Made by a program: the position numbers and the translations under genes
Notes under the pieces: generated by a model
What the model saw: only the letters and a program-made list of their open reading frames with translations
What the model was told of the DNA's origin: nothing
Databases searched by the model: none
Assembly (NCBI GenBank): GCA_935421135.1
Contig: OW285191.1
Span: 8,255,504 to 8,319,503, forward strand
DNA length: 64,000 nucleotides
Source of the DNA: Bugulina stolonifera
Taxonomy: Eukaryota > Bryozoa > Gymnolaemata > Cheilostomatida > Bugulidae
Direction: 5' to 3'
Shown here: positions 59,203 through 64,000 of the stretch, in pieces
Numbering within the stretch: position 1 is the stretch's first letter
Layout of the letters: the number at the start of each line of letters is the position of its first letter

Positions 59203-60652
59203 AGTGTTTTCTCAGGCCAATTACCAATATAACAGGTTATCCTAAATAATAGAATATTGAGATTAGAAGACACACCAGAAACTAGATTATTTCCAATGGT
59301 AACAGGATAGCTGCGCCTAAAAGGCCATCAACAGACAAAAAGTATGGCCAAACAGTGGGTGAGCCCGACAAAATTCATTGCATTAGCACCATAAATTATG
59401 AGAGTAATAACAATAATCAACTATTCAGGGGATTACTGGTAATTACTGTAATACAGGTGGGCCTGCTGCATTTAGATAGGATTCGGTTCGAGTTTTATAC
59501 TGCATGTAAATGGAGTTTCAATCCTATTAAAGGAGAATTTCACAAATTGTGCCCTACTTTGAAGTTAGTTTTTGTACTGTTCTAAACAAGATATTCAAAC
59601 AATTATTGTACAGTATACTAAATCAACATGTGTTCTCTTATTAATAACAAAGGATTTGTATTTTATGACCCTTCTTATGCCTCAATTAGTGAAATTAAAA
59701 CTCTTTCTAAACGATTGAAAAATTAGGAGTTATCTCCTTTTTGAGATTTCGGCATTCTATTTTGTGAGACTACGGTTTCCGGCGATCGACCATTCCTGGG
59801 GAGATAACTTTATACTATTATCCTTATAATATAATGCTATGCTAATTATACATGTACTTGTTTTCCTTACTTCCATTTCAATTTCTTGACTGCATTTATA
59901 AATTGAGTGGATTAATTGAGTTGTCAGTGCAATCACATAGACCTTAGCATCGTCTGTCAACAATGCAAATGCATTTATACCTGTACATGTATCAGTAATA
60001 TAATATACATTTTATCATTATAAAACTTATGTATGACAAATGAACGTGCATGTACATGCTGAAGGTACCATATGGCACAACACACTGTATTTTTATAAAC
60101 ATTATATGTAATCACGAATTCTTTATATTATATCTACATATACATATTTTATACATATGCATGTATAAAAGGTTTACACAATATCATTGGAAATAATTTC
60201 TGACACTCTGCTACCCATGAAAAACATTGGTAATAGTATTATTAAAAGTACACATTAAAATATTATACTGCAGGTGGCTAGGCTAGGCTAGGATAGCTTC
60301 AACTGCTGAATTTATGGCAAAGCACTAATGATTACCACCATATAGCATATACTATGGTTTTATAACATAGCCAACAGATTGTGCTAGAGAGTATTGAGCA
60401 GTCAGAGCAGAGGTGTACAAGTGGAGGAAGTTCCAGCAGAGTGCAGTGGACTGTGTTATGATCAAACTTCAACTTCACTGCCAGGATTTCAACAGTTGAA
60501 CACTTGCATAGCTGGTGAGGTAGAGGTCACTGGCAAGCCCTACAGTTATAGACTGACCTTGTTGATCATATGATGTTGACAGCTAACATAATGGCTGATA
60601 GCAAATGGTTGCAAGATTCAGGCCATGGAGGTCAATAATATTGTTTAGATGC

Positions 60653-60788
60653 AGAAGTGGAGAAATTTGAGATAATCTCTGTTTTTCAGTAAAACTTAAA
60701 CAGAAATCGCTTTCTCTAGATTTATTCTCCTTCTCCAAAACCCCAGCTAAGGAGTAAGGAGGTCTATCTAGCTTTCACCACTACTGCA
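60653..60788 (+). repeat. Dispersed repeat, copy 2
   Basis: Begins AGAAGTGGAGAAATTTGAGA, like the copy at 35,743-35,880, with the same orientation and about the same length. Sequence between the ends is partly alignable and has drifted, so the copies are not recent. Confidence 0.6.
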
Positions 60789-61439
60789 CCTACATGCAAA
60801 AGCAATGGACAAATATTTAACCTTAAGGAGACTGCCGGCAATGATACCAGACCAACTGCAATGATGAATGAGGGTTCTTCCTAAAGTTGTTCCTGTTGAA
60901 CTGGATAGTTTACCCTCCATCAGTGTCTCTTGCGACATTCCAAGGCTATAACATTTTGTCTGGAACATCTTACCAGAATTTATCTGCAACCAAGAAATGA
61001 CTGTCTCGTGTATTACTTTCATTTGCACATAGATCTGCCTACACACACAGTCTTCATGTGTAACAATGGATAATTCATGTAAGTGTAATTACTATAACAA
61101 CCAAATTCAAAATTATTAGAGACTGAAGGAGTATCAGATTCTAAATCTTCTTTGCCGATAAAGCATCAATGTTTAAGATACAGGATTCCGAGTAGTTATT
61201 CATACAACTACCTACCCCAAGAGCTATATGGATATGAAACTGCATTTTCTTGAAAGCATCGGCTAGTGCATGGTAAAACTCATTAGAGCTTCAGTACTAC
61301 AAACTCATAGAATAAAGTAAGAGAGCATATCGGCATCTGGTGGCCCAACTGCAGCAGGCACTGCAACATCCTACAACACAAGTCAACAAGCTGTATGTGT
61401 TAGTATCAACTCAACATTGATAGTATGCCCACTATCGTC

Positions 61440-61800
61440 AGTATTAGTAGTCACAGCAGCAGTTTACTAGCAAAATAAAAGAACCATTTGTGGTGTTAGC
61501 TGTAGTTCGTATTAGCAGTAGGAGTAGTTACTTATAGTAGTAGTTAGTAGTAAGTTGAAGTGATAGCAGTGTAGTAGCAGTGTTACGATGATTTCAGTAG
61601 TTAGTTATGGTTGCATTAGTAGTAATCATGCAAGTAGTTAAAATCAGCAGTAGTAATAGTAGTAGTTGGTTACAATAATAGTTAGTCGTAGAAAAGTGGT
61701 AAGTTGTCGCAGTAGTACCAGGGGGTCCAGTGGTAGCAGTAGTAGCTACAGTATCAATAGAATCAACAGAAGTTGAATTATCAATAGTAATAGTAGTAGT
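61440..61800. repeat. AGT-rich simple sequence
   Basis: Irregular runs of AGTAGT, AGCAGT and TAGTAGTTAGT dominate this stretch without a fixed longer period. Confidence 0.7.
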
Positions 61801-62721
61801 TAGATATAGTAGTCACCAAGTCACCACAGTGTAGGCCCAATACTTTTAGTCACATAGGCCTATGCCATTTTAGAGAATAGTTAAGAGTATCAATAGGGTT
61901 TGTCACAGTCACTGAGGCTAAAGTAAATTTCTTAATGGTCAGTATTGTCAAACAGATTCATAATATTGCACAAACATACATAGGATACTAGTTTTTTTCC
62001 AGAGATGTTTGCAAGCTTTATTTTGGAAACGAGTCTTTTAATAAGCCATAAAATGTTGCTTGAATTAACTGAGTCTGGCATCTCTGTTTTTTTCTTTCAG
62101 TCATTGGGCTTACTTACTGCTTATTTTAATTTTATTTATCTGAACGCACGCCATGAAATGAAAATTAGCAAGATTAAAATAAAATTAAAATAGGCAGTAA
62201 AGGAAGAAATAGAACACCAGGAAAGTATGGAGGTGAAGTGATGCACTGCAATCCAATACAATGGGAAAAAGATAGTTCCAAACTAAACCTCTCCGGACAG
62301 TTTGAACCCCTAACCCCACCCATTAATTTTCCTTTTTAATATTAATTTTTCATTCAATTAAACTTAATTATCGGTGAATTGTATTCTAATAAATGTAATC
62401 TACACAGTTGAGAAACTTCCTGCTGGAACTGTCTTTTTTTGGAAATGTTGCTTTACCATCTCCAACTAACAGCTTTAATCATTTATATTTAGCCTGTTTT
62501 GGTAAAAGCAACACACTAAATAAATTGAATGATATATTATTATATTGATTTGCATTGCCTTCAATTGATTGTTTGACTTGTAATCATTAATTTACAGCGG
62601 CAAGGAAGCAGTAACTGGTGATTCATTTGTCTTGTGTCTAGTCAACAGCAATCTGATGCCAAAGAAATAAAAGTGATTTTATTGCAGCTTCAGTTCATGT
62701 TATATTTCCCACGGAAACTTA

Positions 62722-62972
62722 CTGAGAGTCACTGCTAGCTGAATCTGACTGAGAATCACTGCTAGCTCCGAATCTGACTGAGAGTCACTGCTAGCCGAAT
62801 CTGACTGAGAGTCACTGCTAGCTCCGAATCTGACTGAGAGTCACTGCTAGCTCCGAATCTGACTGAGAGTCACGCAAGCTCCGAATCTGACTGAGAGTCA
62901 CTGCTAGCTCCGAATCTGACTGATAGTCACTGCTAGCTCCAAATATGACTGAGAGTCACTGCTAGCTCCGCT
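62722..62972. repeat. 29-bp minisatellite, about 9 copies
   Basis: Units contain CTGACTGAGAGTCACTGCTA followed by GCTCCGAAT; two units lack the CTCC and one has a 3-base loss. On the minus strand it reads as Ser/Asp-rich peptide for short runs, but a 29-bp unit shifts frame each copy, so coding is excluded. Confidence 0.9.
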
Positions 62973-63928
62973 GAACTACCAATGAAACCCATGGTATAAC
63001 AGTTATTAATTAATTACGTGCATAAGTAAATAAAAACTAACATAATTGATGATAAATAACTATTTTAAACAAATTGAAACTAGCGTTTTTGATGGTTCAG
63101 TGAAACTGCAGTGACTGTCAGTCAGAGTGAGAGTCGGTGGGAAATAATCTAGTAGGATTAGAAAAGAATGAACAAATATTTATTATAATATAACTTGATT
63201 TGATTTCTCACCGATGAATGAATATGCATTGTAGAATATGCCGTGAGCTATTAGTCGGTATAAAGGACAAGTAAGTGTAAGTAGCATAAAACTTTGGAAA
63301 TTACAAAAAAAACACAAGTAGCCGTAGCAAACCACTAAACTGCGAATGCGCAAACTCACCGGAAACAGCACGGCTATAGCAATATAGTGGTTTTAACGGG
63401 GCATATATTAGTCACCTCGCATATCGGTGTAAGTCTGCAGATCTTAGACTACTAATAAGGATGCGCCCATGACCAATCAGATAAACCGATTTTTTGGATA
63501 AAAACGCGGATTTTGATATTTGTGGAAATGACGTCTGGAACCGCCAGATTTTGAACTATCACTTTAGAATCACTTCAAAATTTGTGATTTTCCCCTTTAA
63601 ACATACAGCTTAGCTAAGCCTTGTTTCTGATACTGAAATATGCTTAAACATTAATTTGGAAACTGAAGCAAATTTTGTAATTGATCAAATTCGCTAAAAA
63701 TTCCCATCACAAAATGCTCCAGAATTAGCCTACTCGACTCGCAAAACTTTCTTACGCTAAACATTTCTGCCTTTAGGATATTTAATATTGTAATTGCATT
63801 TATGTTAATATAAATATATTATATTGAATAATTTTATTACTATACAATTTGAAATAAACAATAATTATAAATAAATAAATAATCATTTAAATGCTCAAAT
63901 GAAATTGAAATTAACCATTAGATCAATA

Positions 63929-63930
<2 letters not shown>

Positions 63931-63959
<29 letters not shown>
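63931..63959. repeat. (TTA)n microsatellite
   Basis: About nine uninterrupted TTA units follow an AT-rich tract. Confidence 0.9.
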
Positions 63960-64000
63960 GAGTTTATTGCTTATCAATAACAATAGATTATAGTAAAAGC

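Larger units (their letters stand above)
59242..64000. other. Region without a convincing gene
   Basis: No exon chain with a known domain was found. Weak minus-strand candidates are an acceptor plus 22 codons ending in TGA (61,370-61,305, DVAVPAAVGPPDADMLSYFIL), an open frame at 61,046-60,768, and one at 59,963-59,757; none has homologous motifs I know and all are within the chance range for this base composition. Part of 59,242-60,500 should be the promoter of the ankyrin gene. The rest holds a dispersed repeat (60,653-60,788), AGT-rich sequence (61,440-61,800), a 29-bp minisatellite and a TTA microsatellite. Confidence 0.5.

Noticed and set aside
59757..59963. 68-codon minus-strand frame upstream of the ankyrin gene
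   Set aside because: Considered as an upstream coding exon, but the exon at 59,241 has an in-frame stop just before the ATG at 59,202, so it cannot extend the protein; no known domain.
60768..61046. 92-codon minus-strand frame
   Set aside because: No recognised motif, low support for splice sites at either end, and length is expected by chance in AT-rich DNA of this size.
61305..61370. Possible terminal exon (22 codons) of an unknown minus-strand gene
   Set aside because: Acceptor and stop are present, but no upstream exons could be found and the peptide matches nothing known to me.

Overview
This is a 64 kb piece of an animal nuclear genome. It is AT-rich, the genes are intron-dense with canonical GT-AG introns, and introns and intergenic DNA are full of minisatellites and small hairpin or transposon-derived elements. 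Four protein-coding genes can be rebuilt exon by exon with consistent splice phases: a receptor tyrosine kinase (RTK), ZW10, CFAP70 and an ankyrin-repeat/SOCS-box (ASB-like) protein. CFAP70 implies a species with motile cilia. The RTK ectodomain matches no bilaterian family I recognise. That suggests, but does not prove, an early-branching animal such as a sponge; the species cannot be fixed from this window.

Layout. 1-6,352: no recognisable gene, only small tandem repeats. 26,910-6,353 (minus): RTK, 17 coding exons, 791 codons, with a signal peptide, a cysteine-bearing ectodomain with an FN3-like part, one TM helix, an NPxY-type juxtamembrane and a complete kinase domain whose last exon lies 6.5 kb from the rest. 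27,361-27,600: a G/T-strand-biased stretch that may be a mitochondrial insertion. 35,380-27,755 (minus): ZW10, 14 exons, 752 aa. 35,381-38,488: shared upstream region with a tRNA-like element in the neighbouring ZW10 intron. 38,489-56,005 (plus): CFAP70/TTC18, 26 exons plus a probable 15-nt microexon, about 1,173 aa. 59,202-57,029 (minus): ASB-like gene, two coding exons, 671 aa. 59,242-64,000: no convincing gene; repeats.

ZW10 and CFAP70 are divergent (head to head) and CFAP70 and the ASB gene are convergent (tail to tail). The genes work in different processes: cell-surface signalling, kinetochore/ER-Golgi tethering, ciliary axoneme, and ubiquitin-ligase adaptor.

The most unusual signal is that several intronic minisatellites sit directly against splice sites and seem to have been seeded by them. 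The clearest is in ZW10, where a 34-bp unit carrying an exact copy of the exon end plus 5' splice site is repeated nine times directly after the real donor. Other points of interest are a decayed duplicate exon in the RTK, a 699-bp non-autonomous hAT-type element with 8-bp target duplication in CFAP70, a dispersed small hairpin family, and a SOCS box split by an insertion in the ASB-like protein.
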